From Argyresthia goedartella (lineage: Eukaryota > Arthropoda > Insecta > Lepidoptera > Argyresthiidae): a DNA stretch of 64,000 nucleotides. The notes under the pieces are model-generated. The model saw nothing but the letters and a program-made list of their open reading frames with translations, searched no databases and had not been told where the DNA came from. The stretch covers positions 399,501 to 463,500 of the forward strand of contig OX463809.1 of NCBI GenBank assembly GCA_949825045.1, given 5' to 3'. A program made the position numbers and the translations under genes. How positions within the stretch are numbered: position 1 is the stretch's first letter; each line of letters begins with the position of its first letter. Shown here piece by piece: positions 44,201 to 56,345 of the stretch.

Positions 44201-44539
44201 CAAGGCTAAAAAAACAAAAAAGTGGCCACAAACAGACTAAAATGACATTTACCGTGAACACACGTTAATTTAAAACAAAATTGGCATAAAAGGACTAGTT
44301 TCCAGGGCCGTATAACCCTATAAAAATATAATCAAAACTTTGTGTCACGGGCATGGATGATGCACACGTATATTGTTTGCTGTGGTTTTATAAACGAAAC
44401 TCTTTTAGCATTGTGTTTGTGTTCACAGTCAACAAACAAAGAAACAGCACAAATAAATCAATCCAAATACAACACACATGCGCGCAAACTCGATGAGGGG
44501 ACAGATCTCAGATAAACGAAACACTTTGCTGTAACTTAC
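44201..44539. other. no gene recognised
   Basis: AT-rich flank upstream of the possible exon at 44540-44620. No repeat or gene was seen. Confidence 0.35.
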
Positions 44540-44620
44540 TCTGTTGGACAGACTTATGAATAAGTCGATCGACGAATGACAATTGACAATGACATCTAAC
44601 AGCGGTTCGGTTTCCGCCAT
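44540..44620 (-). CDS. possible first coding exon of a host gene
   Basis: An ATG at 44620 with context AAAATGGCGG starts 27 codons (MAETEPLLDVIVNCHSSIDL ...) ending exactly at a GTAAGT donor (44539-44534). The frame, start context and donor fit a short first exon. No family is recognised and no downstream exon was found to the left, so it may be chance. Confidence 0.25.
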
Positions 44621-44805
44621 TTTGTGAATTTGTGAGTTAAACAAGGGTCCGAGGGTAATTAAACTGACAGCTACTTACGCAACAGTTTAAGCGTTGATTA
44701 AGCTAAATTATCGTTTATAAGTATATATGACTGATGGAGGGCTCGAAAGTGGGTTTATATCACTCGAGAGTTTTAATGCCTTATTACGTACAGTGTCTGT
44801 ACTAG

Positions 44806-44985
44806 TTAATCTACACAGATATCATAAGCTCTCTTTGATGTGTTCAGGAATCGCTTGTTCGACCGGCATTGTGGCATTGATCATTGCTCTGCACTTGTTT
44901 AGCTTGTTCAGTAGTTCCAACTTCACAGGCAAACTAGGGGCAGCACGCAGACGGGGGTCGGCATTCGAAATTTGAATGTCATAAT
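44806..44985. mobile_element. MITE-1, copy 2 (right half missing)
   Basis: Matches the first 180 bp of copy 1 (TTTGATGTGTTCAGGAATCG, TTCGAAATTTGAATGTCATA). No matching right inverted repeat was found. Confidence 0.7.
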
Positions 44986-47199
44986 AATTGATTAATGTTT
45001 TGTTGTCAAATTGACAATAATTTTCGCTCAGACGGCGACGTAAATAGGAGAATATATCGTTAAATGAATCCTTCCTAATTGTATTGTTACAATTGATTTG
45101 AAAACTCCAAATAGTCCATTATGATATGATGATCTCTAAGTTAACATGGCATTCACAGTAACTAGTGTGTAGAAAAATCAATCCAGGTACAGTACGATTA
45201 TTTTAACTATACCGTTTGATACTTCTCGGCTATTTGTATTTTTTTATCGTAAATCAATTAACTGTTTTCAGAATTTTCCCTCAATAAACTCTTCATGATA
45301 CACCTCTATGTCAAATTTCATGTGTAAATCTTGATCACTTTCAGCGACTAAAACCTGGAAGTTCCGAGCGGTACAGTTTATAGTTATCGTACTGTACAAG
45401 GACGTACTGTACACTCAAATCTAAATAAAGATTGTCTCAGTCTTGCTTTACGTTAAGAAACGAGATAAGTACGCCCCGCAGAGTCTAGCTTAGTCCAGTC
45501 TAGACAGAAGAACATTAATGCTCATTGAATTTGACTAAATGCTTGCAGCTGGTAAAAATCCTACTAAGGTTCTTGACTGTTGATCCTATCTATATTTCAA
45601 GTGACTTTTGCTCAGCTCCTCTGTCCGTTCTATTTTCGAGAAAAGATGATAGCCGTCGTTGGAACCATGCTGTATTATATAAGTATATATTTTAGTAGAG
45701 TGTGAAGATGATGCGTGCATTTACAAATACAACTTCATAGCAATTTTATCAACACAATTTAGCATATTTTACTGCTATTTAATAAATCGTTTACAAATAC
45801 CATCCTATAATCCAACTTTGGACATTTCTATTATACGGCGAGCGTTACGAAAGTAGGTAACCCGCTTAGTTAGAATAATCTCGGGATCATCTGCTACTAG
45901 AGCAACTGGTTCAAGGTTTACGACCGCTGCCGCGTGCCGGGAACGTCAGAGTGCTTGAGATTGCAAGACTGGAGCTAAATGTGAACTAACATGCCACAGT
46001 TCATACAGTAACTACAATTACTACTGGAGCTTTCTCAATGTCAAAGGAGAATCGCCTGACAATACCGAAAGCCCGTCATTTCTTTAGTCAACTCTTTAGA
46101 CATGCAAGGCCTGGGCCAATTCAGGGAATGATATGTAAATGAACACAAATCACATACATTTGATGAATGTAGAAATGTCTGTAGCAAATATCAAACGAAA
46201 AAGCACTAACATTGACAAACGACACCATCAGCGAGCTGCCACAAGAATTATACAGCGGAACGAGAGTGCGGCGTGAAGCGACTACGACTGCCGCGCAAAA
46301 AAGTTTCTTTCTTTACTGCCCAACTTATTCATGGTATTCACCTTGGTATCGTAACTAGGAGTTTTAGATTCTTGCTCACTTAAGAAAATGAAGCAGGACT
46401 TGGTAAATACTCACAAAACGCGTAGGTAGTGAACGCGTTTCAACAAGCAGCACATAGTGGCCGCGTGCAAACACGATATGTCAATATTATAAATACGGGA
46501 GCGTTTGAAAGCCGAAAACATATTTTGATTTGCGGTACAAGTAAATGCCTCAGGAATTATTTACCAACACTCGACAAATATTTGCTCCCGGATAGACTCG
46601 AAGCAATATATTGTCCAGATGACTTACACTAGTTCTTATTAAAACAACAAACATCGCAAACGCGCATGTATCTACTATTTTTTAATATCTTGTTAGTGCC
46701 CGTGACCAGTAATTTATAGCCAAGTTTGCACACTGAAACCCTGTGCTACTACCGTGATGCTAGAAAAACTGCGAAATTCTGGCACATGCTGCAGTTTTTT
46801 CCGAGAAAGCAATGTTGAGAAATCGTTATTACCGTATATTTACTCCATTTTTGTAAAGTAAACTTTAGTTGTTACAAAAGGAGTCTAGCTAGAGCTATAG
46901 GTCCGTTGTTTGCAGGCTGTCGAAAAGAGTTATTTTTCCCAAAAAGTAAAAATGTATCGGTGAGGTCATTGGGAAAAAGAGCATAGGATATAGCACTAAA
47001 GCCCTGCTTTTCTGCATGTACACGAACCTAAGCACCTTCTCTCTTGCATTTGCAACTCACCATTCTGAGCAAGCTCTGAGGAACGGGTCCTGCGCGCATC
47101 GCAACGGACTTAATACTTGTTCGCTAGTGGTCGAACCCCAGTCACGGACTTTTATCTTCCCTGGTCCTCCAAGAATGATTTTTGCAGCCTCTGTGATAA
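44986..47199. other. no gene recognised
   Basis: No frame with convincing homology or splice context. Mostly AT-rich with some moderate-GC stretches around 45900-46290. Confidence 0.4.
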
Positions 47200-47216
47200 G
47201 GGGGGGGGGGGGGGGG
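47200..47216. repeat. poly(G) run of 17
   Basis: Seventeen consecutive G on the plus strand in AT-rich surroundings. Prone to sequencing or assembly length error. Confidence 0.9.
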
Positions 47217-48691
47217 ATTTCTTTGGTGGATGCCACCGATTTTAAAAATGTTGTGTTTGTAGGGTATTCAGTATTCCCTTATCCCGTCTGTAGAAGTTCA
47301 TCAAGCCAACATTTTTTACTTTTTCATGGTTGAAGTTTGAATCTTGATGATTTTGTCTGTTTCTCGCTGTTAAAATTAAAATCAATTCTTAATTTTATTG
47401 ACAGGAGAACAGATTAAGTGAGTTTATGATATATTGCATGTATGCAAGCAACGCAATTTTGTGCTCCACTTCAACAGCAAAAACAAATGAGGTCACTTAT
47501 TCGGTTCTGCTTGCTAACTTTTTAGTCTCAGTTCTCAGTGAAAGATCTGGCATCTAAGATAATCCAGAACAATGAAGGAAACAAGGTACAATGTCTAAAA
47601 ATAAAAAGACTTAGATTCGTAAAGGGATAGCTTTTTTATACCGGGGGGTTAAATAATAGACGTAGCCGGCAAAGAAGTAAAGACTAGAGCTACATAAACA
47701 AAACAAAAGGAATTTCCGACTTGCCGGAAAATACATAATGAAAAATCAAATCTCGGAGGCAAAAAAAGGATTTTTTGAATCTGTTAAAAACATGTAATAC
47801 CGGAGGAATTGGAGCAATGGTATAAAACATTTAAGACAGTGACAAATTTTGCTGAAGCTGTTGGAAAAGAGTCTACGGGATGTACCGATAAATATATATG
47901 AAAACAATCTAATATTTCGAAGGACCCATATTATAATAAAAATAAATACACCACAGATATGTATATCACAATAATTCAACACAAAGTATGCTCTCACCTC
48001 AGTGGCTTTTGATCGCAATATAACCTCCGACGCACTCCAGCATCCGAACACGCCGTGATCCACTTAAATTCGGTCAATTCCACATAAATATGATTTTTAT
48101 TGATTATATTATAGTTTACACACGGATATAACATGCCACAGATTATAAAGATTTCGACTATATTAGTCTAGAGTTCATAGTTTTTTGGGTGTATTCGTTT
48201 TGCTACGCATAACGAAAATCATGGAACTCGATAGGCGATCCTTATGTAATCTCTTTAATTAGCACGTTTCTTCTGCGTAGGAGGACCCGTGGCACCGTCT
48301 CTTGGGCTTGATACATAGCTGAGCTAAGCAAAGGGAAATACTATAACCGTGGTTTAAAATATATATTTAACATGCTCCCGCCGGCTGCGATATTTCATAA
48401 TTTCCAGAAAAAAAACATCAAGGGGAGATAACTATACTAAGAAATATTATCAATAATATAAGGATCTTAATGTGTAGAATTATTAGAAATAAAAGTGATA
48501 ATTTATCATCTTTTTAGGGTAATGGTCACAACTTCACTGCTGATATTTTTATTAATAATATTATTAATAAAGATTGTTTATTTCCAGACCTGGTCCAATA
48601 TAAAATGTCAAGATAAAATAAATTAAAATAATTATTTTCATTACACAGATTGGAATAAATAAAGAACAATTTAATCATAATAATAATCATA
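47217..48691. other. no confident gene; one possible internal exon
   Basis: At 48063-47998 on the minus strand a 66-nt stretch (GVFGCWSASEVILRSKATE) ends at a GTGAGA donor and follows an AAG acceptor-like site, but has no ATG. The rest is AT-rich and empty. Confidence 0.25.
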
Positions 48692-48808
48692 ATGAAACTG
48701 TTGACGAGGGTCGGTGCAGGAGCACTCAGTTACGGTGTAGGGGGCTGGATTGCCACGAGCGAGCTGTCGCCAGCAGCTGGTTGGTGGAGTGCGCTATGTG
48801 TACAATAG
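48692..48808 (+). CDS. small unidentified ORF (38 codons)
   Basis: ATG at 48692 to TAG at 48806-48808, immediately before MITE-1 copy 3. The product starts MKLLTRVGAGALSYGVGGW, a Gly/Ala-rich hydrophobic stretch that could be a signal or membrane segment. The block is clearly more GC-rich than its flanks. Not recognised; it could be a truncated exon cut by the MITE or a chance frame. Confidence 0.25.
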   Translation: MKLLTRVGAGALSYGVGGWIATSELSPAAGWWSALCVQ

Positions 48809-49169
48809 TTTATCTACACACATATCATAAGCTCTCTTTGATGTGTTCAGGAACCGCATGTTTGACCGGCATTGTGGTTCTGCAATTGTTTAGCTTGTTC
48901 TTTAGTACCAACTTCACGCAGGCGGGCGTCGGCGTTCGAAATTTGAATGTCAGTACCAACTTCACAGACAAACTAGGGACGGCACGCGGGTGGGCGTCGG
49001 CGTTCGAAATTTGAATGTCATTATATGTAGAAAAACTACACATAATGACCATTATGTGTAGTTTTCCAGATACGAAACGAGTTTTTACCAAGTAGTTTAA
49101 CATAATGCTGATCGTAACGTGCGGTTTTTGAACGCAGTAAAGAGGGTTTATGATACGTGTGTAGATAAA
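48809..49169. mobile_element. MITE-1, copy 3 (361 bp)
   Basis: Ends TTTATCTACACACATATCAT and ATGATACGTGTGTAGATAAA. It carries an internal duplication (CGGCGTTCGAAATTTGAATG occurs twice) and a perfect central palindrome with 15-bp arms at 49032-49046 and 49051-49065. Confidence 0.8.
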
Positions 49170-49349
49170 TATACTTACGGTCAATATATATACGAGTATT
49201 TTTTATTAGCTTCTAAATTAAAATTAATTAAAAATACAATTAACCATTTAATGGAAATTTATTTATAAGAATACTGACCTGGACTCTAATAAATCACATA
49301 TTCAATTGTTTATCTTACATAAATCACTTCACAATAACATCCCACAACA

Positions 49350-50120
49350 ATGGATCTGCATGCTGAGTTGGCAATTAATATGGAGAACATTGTCAAGTCT
49401 TTTGGTGAGCGAATGGAGAAATATGAGAGGGATCTGCATGCTGCCACACCTGCTCCTGCGCCGAAGAACTTGGCAAGCCTCGCAAGTGAGTTCGCCGACT
49501 TCAAATCCCTCACTTGGAAGTGCCTTGGTATGCTTAAATCTCAGCTGCAGCTACTGACACTGCGATTGGACCGGCATGAAACTGCTTCTAGGCGAAAGGT
49601 GCTGCTGGTGCATGGTGTGCCTGAGGTGGCCGATGAGCAGCCAGATGTTGTCTTGAAGAGGGTGCTTGCTGACCAACTCAAGGTGTCCGTCCACTGTATT
49701 GGTGCCATCAGCGTGGTTCACCGACTAGGTGCGAAAGGGGCGAAAACCAGACCCCTGCTTGTTCGCTTCACGACATTGGCAGCCCGCAGTGAGGTGTGGT
49801 TACTGAAGAAAGCACCCAAGGGTTCGGGCACAACTGTGACCGAATTTCTAACAAAAACGCGCCATGAAGTCTTCGCAGCGGCGCGCAGGCACTTTGGGAT
49901 GAGCAGCGTCTGGACCTCGGAAGGCAGGATCATCGTCGCGCTGCCAGACAAGTTTCACCATAAAGTGGAGTGCTGGGGTGATCTGCAACCGCTGACGTCG
50001 AGGTGTCCGAGCAAGGACGCCTCTTCGCCGACGCCTGACAAGGAGAAGAAGCCCGCTGCGAGCGCGACCGCTGGCTCCATCAAGTCTGTCACGACCAGGA
50101 GGGGTGCACAAGCTAAGTGA
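49350..50120 (+). CDS. LINE C ORF1 protein, intact (256 aa)
   Basis: ATG at 49350, stop TGA at 50118. The N-terminal 75 residues are helical with heptad-like spacing (MENIVKSFGERMEKYERDL, LKSQLQLLTLRLDRHE), suggesting a coiled coil. Residues 86-95 read KVLLVHGVPE, the pattern that opens the RRM-like domain of LINE ORF1 proteins, followed by a basic region and a Lys/Ser-rich tail. Such proteins bind LINE RNA as oligomers. No zinc knuckle was seen. This is the longest undamaged LINE frame upstream of an ORF2 here, and sits 614 bp before ORF2. Family assignment is by pattern. Confidence 0.65.
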   Translation: MDLHAELAINMENIVKSFGERMEKYERDLHAATPAPAPKNLASLASEFADFKSLTWKCLGMLKSQLQLLTLRLDRHETASRRKVLLVHGVPEVADEQPDVVLKRVLADQLKVSVHCIGAISVVHRLGAKGAKTRPLLVRFTTLAARSEVWLLKKAPKGSGTTVTEFLTKTRHEVFAAARRHFGMSSVWTSEGRIIVALPDKFHHKVECWGDLQPLTSRCPSKDASSPTPDKEKKPAASATAGSIKSVTTRRGAQAK

Positions 50121-50734
50121 GGTTATGTCATCGCATCTCCACAAGACCACGTATCTCTACCGCTCGTGCATAGGTCTCTTTCCATGGAATGAATATTTTC
50201 TCCAACAACTGCAAGGTAGTCAGCTTTCATTACATATGTATTGATTTTTCATCTGAATGTGAACTTTTTTTTTTCTAATTTTTGCTTCCTTTCTGTCTGC
50301 TGTCATCTGTCACAGTCACTTTGACGCAATCACGTCTTCATTCGGATACAGATACGTGGCTGCGTTTCGTTTTGTTTTCTATTTTGTGTGCATATATATA
50401 TATATTGTTTTTATTGACTGCCGTGTTCGTGTAGTGCAACAATGTCATATATATATTTAAAATTCATCTTTATTTTTTGCTAATTGTTATTCAGCGAAAA
50501 CTAGCAGCACTATATACTCGATTGTAATGTTTTTTTAGATTATATTGTAATGATCGCTTTCATCACTCCTAAGAAGAGTCTAGGTCTAAGCATACTGCTT
50601 AGTGATTAAAACCAGCCGTTCTAGTTAGTTATTGATTAATAATTAAAAAATATTTATTAGTTAATACTTAGGTATATTACATTATTTTATTTAGTTAGTA
50701 GGTATAATATTATTTATAATAAGTATTTACTCAT

Positions 50735-52434
50735 ATGGATACCAATCCACCTGATATTATTAATCGAAGTTTTTTCTCTTGTGCTTCAAACGACGATGTT
50801 GACAGCTTTTTGAGTGCGGAAAACGGCGTCTCCTCTTTGGAGCAACCCTTATCCGTCAAGATTAGGACTGTCTTCGGTGGTGTCGAGGAAAATTTAAACA
50901 TCGTGCATATCAATGCTCAAAGTATACATACCAGCTATCCGGACCTTCTCGAGGGTTTTTGTGATTAATGCGTGGACGGCATTCTTGTCTCTGAGTCGTT
51001 CCTAAAGCCTTCACTGTCATCTTCTTCGTATTCTCTTCCAGAATACAGGCTGTATAGGAATGACAGAGTCGGGAAAGCCGATGGGGGCGTCGCTATTTAT
51101 CTGCGTGCGGAAATTCCGTGCAAGATGATCAGCGCATCCCCTAGTCAGTACTCCGAGTCTGCTGAACATCTATTTCTCGAAATAACTCTTCACCATAACA
51201 ATTCTTTATAGCCCCTCTCTTCACATGGACTACTTCGACTCATTCGAATCCCTTCTCAACGAACTTACACCACTATATAAAGACACTCTCATTCTAGGGG
51301 ATTTCAACACCTGTCTCCTTAAAAATAATTCACGTTCTACCAGATACAAGTCCGTAGTCGACTCCTTTAATCTGCATATTCTGCCTCTTGAAGCCACCCA
51401 TTTTCAACCACATTGCTCTCCCTCACTTCTCGATATTATGATTACTTCCAATGTGGACAAGGTCGCCCTACACGGACAACTAAATTCTCCTTTCTCTTTT
51501 CATGACCTCGTCTATCTTTCGTATGATTAGGCCTCTCAAGAGCAGGGCGAAATTTCTTTACATCAGTAACTTTAAACATATCGACCAACGCTCTCTTATG
51601 TCGGATGCCATGTCGATTGACTGGTCCCCTGTCACTTCAAGTAAGAACGTTGATAGTAAAATTGCCAATTTCATTTCTGTGGTCCTGGGTCTCTATGACA
51701 AAATAAAAAGAGTGAGAGTGAAACACCTGCCTGCCCCTTGGCTAACAGACACTATCAAGCGTCTAATGGCCAAGAGGAATACTGCCAAGTGTAGATACCG
51801 CAAGAATCCGACAGAAGACAATTTCTTTTCCTACAAATGGCTTCGCAATCGTTGCAACCGTCTCTGTCGCGATGCTAAACGTCGGCACATCCACGAATGC
51901 ATTGAGAATTATACTCCAGCCCAGGTGTGAAAATTCTAACGAACGCTTGGCGTGGGTAAGTCCCAGGACCTACAAGCTGGTAATGTAGATCTCAATGGTC
52001 TCAACCAGTTTCTTTCTGCTCCGCCTGTTGTGATGGATCCCGCTGTCAAACACTCTACGCTTCAGAGCCTTCGCTCTAAGACCTTACCAGACACCACACC
52101 ATTCAAGTTAAGCAATGTTGGAATCGAAACGGTCAAGAAGGCATTATTGGCTGTCAACTCAAAAGCTGTAGGCGATGACAAAATTTTCCTTAAAATGCTA
52201 CTGTTGATCCTAGACGAACTATTGCCTGCTATCACACATATTATTAACTTTTCCATATCAAATGGCGTCTTCCCCACAGTGTGGAAGAGAGCGCTAGTCA
52301 TCCCATTACCTAAAACTCCCTGTCCCGCCTCTTTCAAAGAGTATCGCCCCATTTCAATCCTGCCCATCCTCTCCAAAGTCATTGAGACCATTGTCCATAA
52401 CCAGCTCTCCTATCACCTTTCCTCCAACAATCTT
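50735..52434 (+). pseudogene. LINE C ORF2, endonuclease and RT start, broken
   Basis: ATG at 50735. NIVHINAQSI opens the apurinic-type endonuclease, with VDGILVSESF, LILGDFNTCLL and ATHFQPHCSPSLLDIMITS further on. Lesions: TAA at about 50966-50968, a small deletion with frameshift near 51205, a frameshift near 51520, and a TGA/TAA pair at about 51928-51945. The linker (HLPAPWLTDTIKRLMAKRN) and RT fingers (YRPISILPILSKVIETIVH) follow to 52434, where LINE A is inserted. The rest of RT is at 60653-61885. Confidence 0.85.
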
Positions 52435-52980
52435 CGGTTTCGGCTGGCAACCCCAGACCGAATAGCTGACGATGTAAACAGCTCTGTAGTTTATTATTTC
52501 AATTAAATTAGTCAAAATTGCTTTTCTGCACGAGTAAACTTAATTTAAGTAGTAATTAGTGATTAAATAATGTGTAGATAAGAAACAGCTGTGCAAACAT
52601 ACAAGCTTTGGAAAAAACAAGACCAATTGTACCGGCCGATTGAACTGACAAAATCAGTTCAAATAGCAACGACGTAAACGGGGGAAGTATCGTTTTATTT
52701 CTGTATTAATATCAATAATCTCACCTTTCACACCCGTTACAAACTAAACAAACCTTCATATAAGTGAAACACTTGCCGTACACTCACTCAGGTACCGTTT
52801 TGTCTCTCTTTACTTGGCAAAAGCGGAAGCAAAGTTGAAGACGCAACATTCTGCCACATTCAACAAAAACACACACTTAACACCTTCATTGTGCAATAAA
52901 CTCCCTAGTGTTCGCTAGTATTCCACCCGGTCATACACTGACACCTATTCGCGGTTTTTTTTCAGGCGAAAAAGGGTGCA

Positions 52981-54571
52981 ATGCTGACCCGAAGCAAGAT
53001 GAGCACACGCGATGTGGAGTTGAAGCTGAAAGCGACCTTGCTGGAGCTCAAGAAGAGCCAAGAGCTTTGTGAAATACTTCTACGAGAGCGAGATGAGTGT
53101 GAAGAGGAGATAGAAAAGCAAATTAAGAAAAATTCGGCGTTAAAAGAAGAGCTCAGTGAGTTGGACATCCAATGCCAGGATCTCAGTGCCCAGAGAGATG
53201 AACTACAACACCAAGTCGACTCATTTTACAAGTGTCATGATGTCCACCACGTAGCATTGCAACACATAAAATCACTTGAACAACAGCTTGCAGAGGCACA
53301 CCACGAGCTTCAAGTTTTCAGCGAGCGGGAGCAACAGCGAGACAGTGCTACAACCAGGGCCTTATATAATGAGGTCATGAGCCAAACTGGCATACCAACT
53401 ATTGACCTAACAGCTTGTGATCTCACGTGTGATAGTCCTAATAGATCGCAATCAGTAACCACTATGAGCTGTAGTAAAAATAAATTAAAGAAATATGTTA
53501 AATTGAATAATTATATAAAAAAACACAAAAACTAGCTAATAGAAATAAAATATTTTGTGAAAATGTAAATTGTAGCAAGGAACGTGTCGAATTAATTAAG
53601 GAAATCGATGATTGTAGATTATGTTTGGAAAAAACTACAGAAAAGTACGAATGTGATACACGGCGACTCCAGTCAGATATGCATATTTTAAACTCATCAT
53701 TACAAAGTATTACACGTAAATATGAGTCAGCACAATACGAAATTAAGGAACATGTGTCGGCTATGAATAGTTTGTTGGAGACGTGTAAGTATAATTATGA
53801 CACTTTCATATCTTTGACCGACAATCACATCTGTGATTGTAAACAAGCTCCAGCGGACTGTTCCGTGCCGACCGTGTGTCCCACCGAGCAGCCGGCCGAA
53901 CAGCTGATACTGACCCAGGCGCCGCCGTCAGTCGACTTGAGTACTAATAGTGTTATCAATAACGCCTCCTTCTCTCGGACAAAGGATAGGTATATAATGT
54001 ACAGCGATGAACTTGGAAAAAATATGGGTTTACAACTTAGTCAGCGCGTGGGCCAGGCAATATTAAATAACTGTATGCCTGGCGCCACATATTCACAAAT
54101 ATTAAACAAAGTGTTGTCATCGCAGTTTTTAGAACCAACCACCCTAATTATTTTAATTGGTAGAAGGGAAAATGTATCTAAAAAACGAATTACTAAATAC
54201 TTTTCCAAATTAAATTCTTTACAAAATGTAGATAGAATAATCTCGTTTGCGTTTCCCTTCAGCCAATCTTTGTCACAACATGAAAATCATATAAGACATG
54301 ATTATAATACATCATTATACACACATTGACATGTCGTCATACTGAAAAATTTCATTTCATAGACACCAATATTTGTATTGGAAAATATTTTTATTTGACT
54401 AAGGATAGGTATTACCTATCTAGGTTTTATACAAAACAGATAGCACAGTCACTATCTTATTTTATTTTGAACTCAGTCAAGTTTTTGACTAATGAAACGC
54501 CTGCTTCTATTGAGCAGTGTAATAATAATGACATGTACTCCTTGGAATCTGTTCCAAGCTCTTTAAATTAA
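52981..54571 (+). pseudogene. LINE A ORF1: coiled coil plus SGNH-hydrolase-like region
   Basis: ATG at 52981. The first 184 codons are strongly coiled-coil (ELKLKATLLELKKSQELCEI, heptads to about residue 125). A frameshift in an A-rich run near 53530 continues the protein in the frame of 53625-54325, with a second coiled-coil segment, a Cys/Pro-rich linker and then LGKNMGLQLSQRV, CMPGATYSQILNKVLS and TLIILIGRREN. A shift at 54326 leads to FHFIDTN and LTKDRYYLSRFYTKQIAQSL, ending at 54571. The order (early Gly block, GA.YS..L, IILIG..., late D..-LS) resembles the SGNH esterase fold reported in some CR1-clade ORF1 proteins, but the nucleophile Ser is not obvious and His is Tyr in DRYYLS. Likely RNA or membrane association; inferred. 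Confidence 0.6.
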
Positions 54572-55998
54572 CCCATAGGACAACAGAGAGTAACTCAGGC
54601 AGTAATATTAATATTTGTATAAATATACCTTCATCTTGCCCATTAAATCAAGTTACTAAACTAACATTAGGCGCTAATACAAGAGTTAGAACAGATGTAT
54701 AACAGAGCAAAACAGATCCTAAGGTCATCAATAAGTTCTATCACATGGGAGTTATAGCAAGCTATAACTCTAATATACCCCTGGATTGGGCACAAGTTCT
54801 TATAGCCTTAGGTTCCACTAAGGCGATGTATTGGAGTTACAGAGTGAATTTAAGAGATATAGTAGAGCAATTGTGGTGGTACAGGAGCGCTAACTGATAC
54901 TGAAAGCGCTGGAAGAGTAGTATTTAAGTGACTAGTGACTCCTCAAGCGGTATGGTAGAGCTACATGCTGCTTACTGACTCTTTGAGCGCTATAATGGGA
55001 GCAAATGTATGAATATAAACTCCTTAGGGGGTATAGTAGATCTATGATGTATCTTACTTACTGTTTGAGCGGTTAGAGGGTGGCAATAAGGTAAATTGTA
55101 ATTCCTTGAGTTGCAGTATAGATCTACAATAGGAAATTTTAACGTCTAAGTAAATTATTTTTTACTTTTTTTTGTAACGAACGTATGTTTTTTTTCATAA
55201 CGTTGTCAAAGAATGAATGAAAGATAATTATTCCCTTATCAAAAAACCCTACATTTGTTTTACGAAAATAAATGGCGGAGTTGAGTGCTAAAAGTTTAAC
55301 TCATTGTTAGTGGAAGCTGAACCGGAAATTTCATTGCGAAGGTAAGTAAACTGTGAATATATGTGTATATTATTAGCAAATAATTGAAGAGCCCACTCTT
55401 TGTTGTGTATTTATCTAAAAAAATGTTTTGCTTAATATGGAGCAAAAATTATTTTTACTAAATATGTAACATAACTTTGCCTATTGACTTAAAAGTGTTG
55501 TGATAATGGTTTGAGAACGCTAGAAAAATAAATACCTTCATTGTATTAAGTTTTCGTTTCGTACGTTTTACTGTTTTTAGTTAACTAAAAATGGTGGGCG
55601 CAAGAATTTGGGGATCCGTAGTCATTTCCCAAAACCACTACCTATCAGCTTCTCACGACCTACACGTATCTCCTAGCTGAACGAGAGCTAAATTGTTTTT
55701 ATTAATGGATTTGCCAAATTGTAAAGATTTGTAATTTGAATACCTACACGTCCCTGTATGTCTACCTACATATTTAAATACTGTAAACTAGTTAAAGCCT
55801 TGTTATTTTTTTAATACAAGGTTGGATTTATTTCCAGCATAAATTCCTTACGTTTAAGAACGAAGCATCAGTTTTATTTACTTTGTATGTGCTACTAATT
55901 TTTTTGGGAGATGATTGTCAGCTGGGACCAGACGTTTACAATACAAAACAATGAGCTTTTTTTCAAAAGCATTTTGAAAAATGCAAATAAAATAAAAA

Positions 55999-56345
55999 AT
56001 GCTAAACAAGAAAGGACATCCACCACACGATAACGAGCCAAAATTGAAAAGAATAAAAGTAGCACGGAGTCCAATGATAATGAAAATGAAAATAGTGGCG
56101 GAAATAATGAAAGGGACGCAAACAAGACTGAAAAGCCTAATAATAATGAAAATGATGCCGCAAATTTTCAAAAAGACCCAAACAAGACTGAAAAAAACAA
56201 TAACAAAGCTTTCGCGGCAAATGTTGAAAATCCCCCAATCGAAGACGAAGAAGAATCATTTAGAAGAATAATTCATTTATATTTTCTAAGGTTATTTTTA
56301 TTGCTATGTATGACCAATGTATATTGCTAAAAATGAATGTTTTTA
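55999..56345 (+). pseudogene. transposon gene, Asn/Glu-rich product, frameshifted
   Basis: ATG at 55999 reads MLNKKGHPPHDNEPKLKRIK, then a shift near 56060 leads to an acidic, Asn-rich stretch (STESNDNENENSGGNNERD ...) with a repeated N-K-T-E-K-x-N-N-N motif, ending in a hydrophobic tail and TGA/TAA near 56345. A donor-like AAGGTAAGT at 55340 and acceptor-like T-rich tracts upstream suggest an intron. It overlaps the end of the opposing frame. Function unknown. Confidence 0.35.

Larger units (their letters stand above)
49260..52434 (+). mobile_element. LINE C copy 2, 5' part (continues at 60653)
   Basis: ORF1 (49350-50120), a 600-bp spacer, then ORF2 with endonuclease and the start of RT. 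At 52434 the RT is interrupted after ...SSNNL. The next residues (LNTFQSGFRTGHSTVTALLK) are at 60653, with CTT duplicated at 52432-52434 and 60653-60655. The 5' boundary is approximate. Confidence 0.85.
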
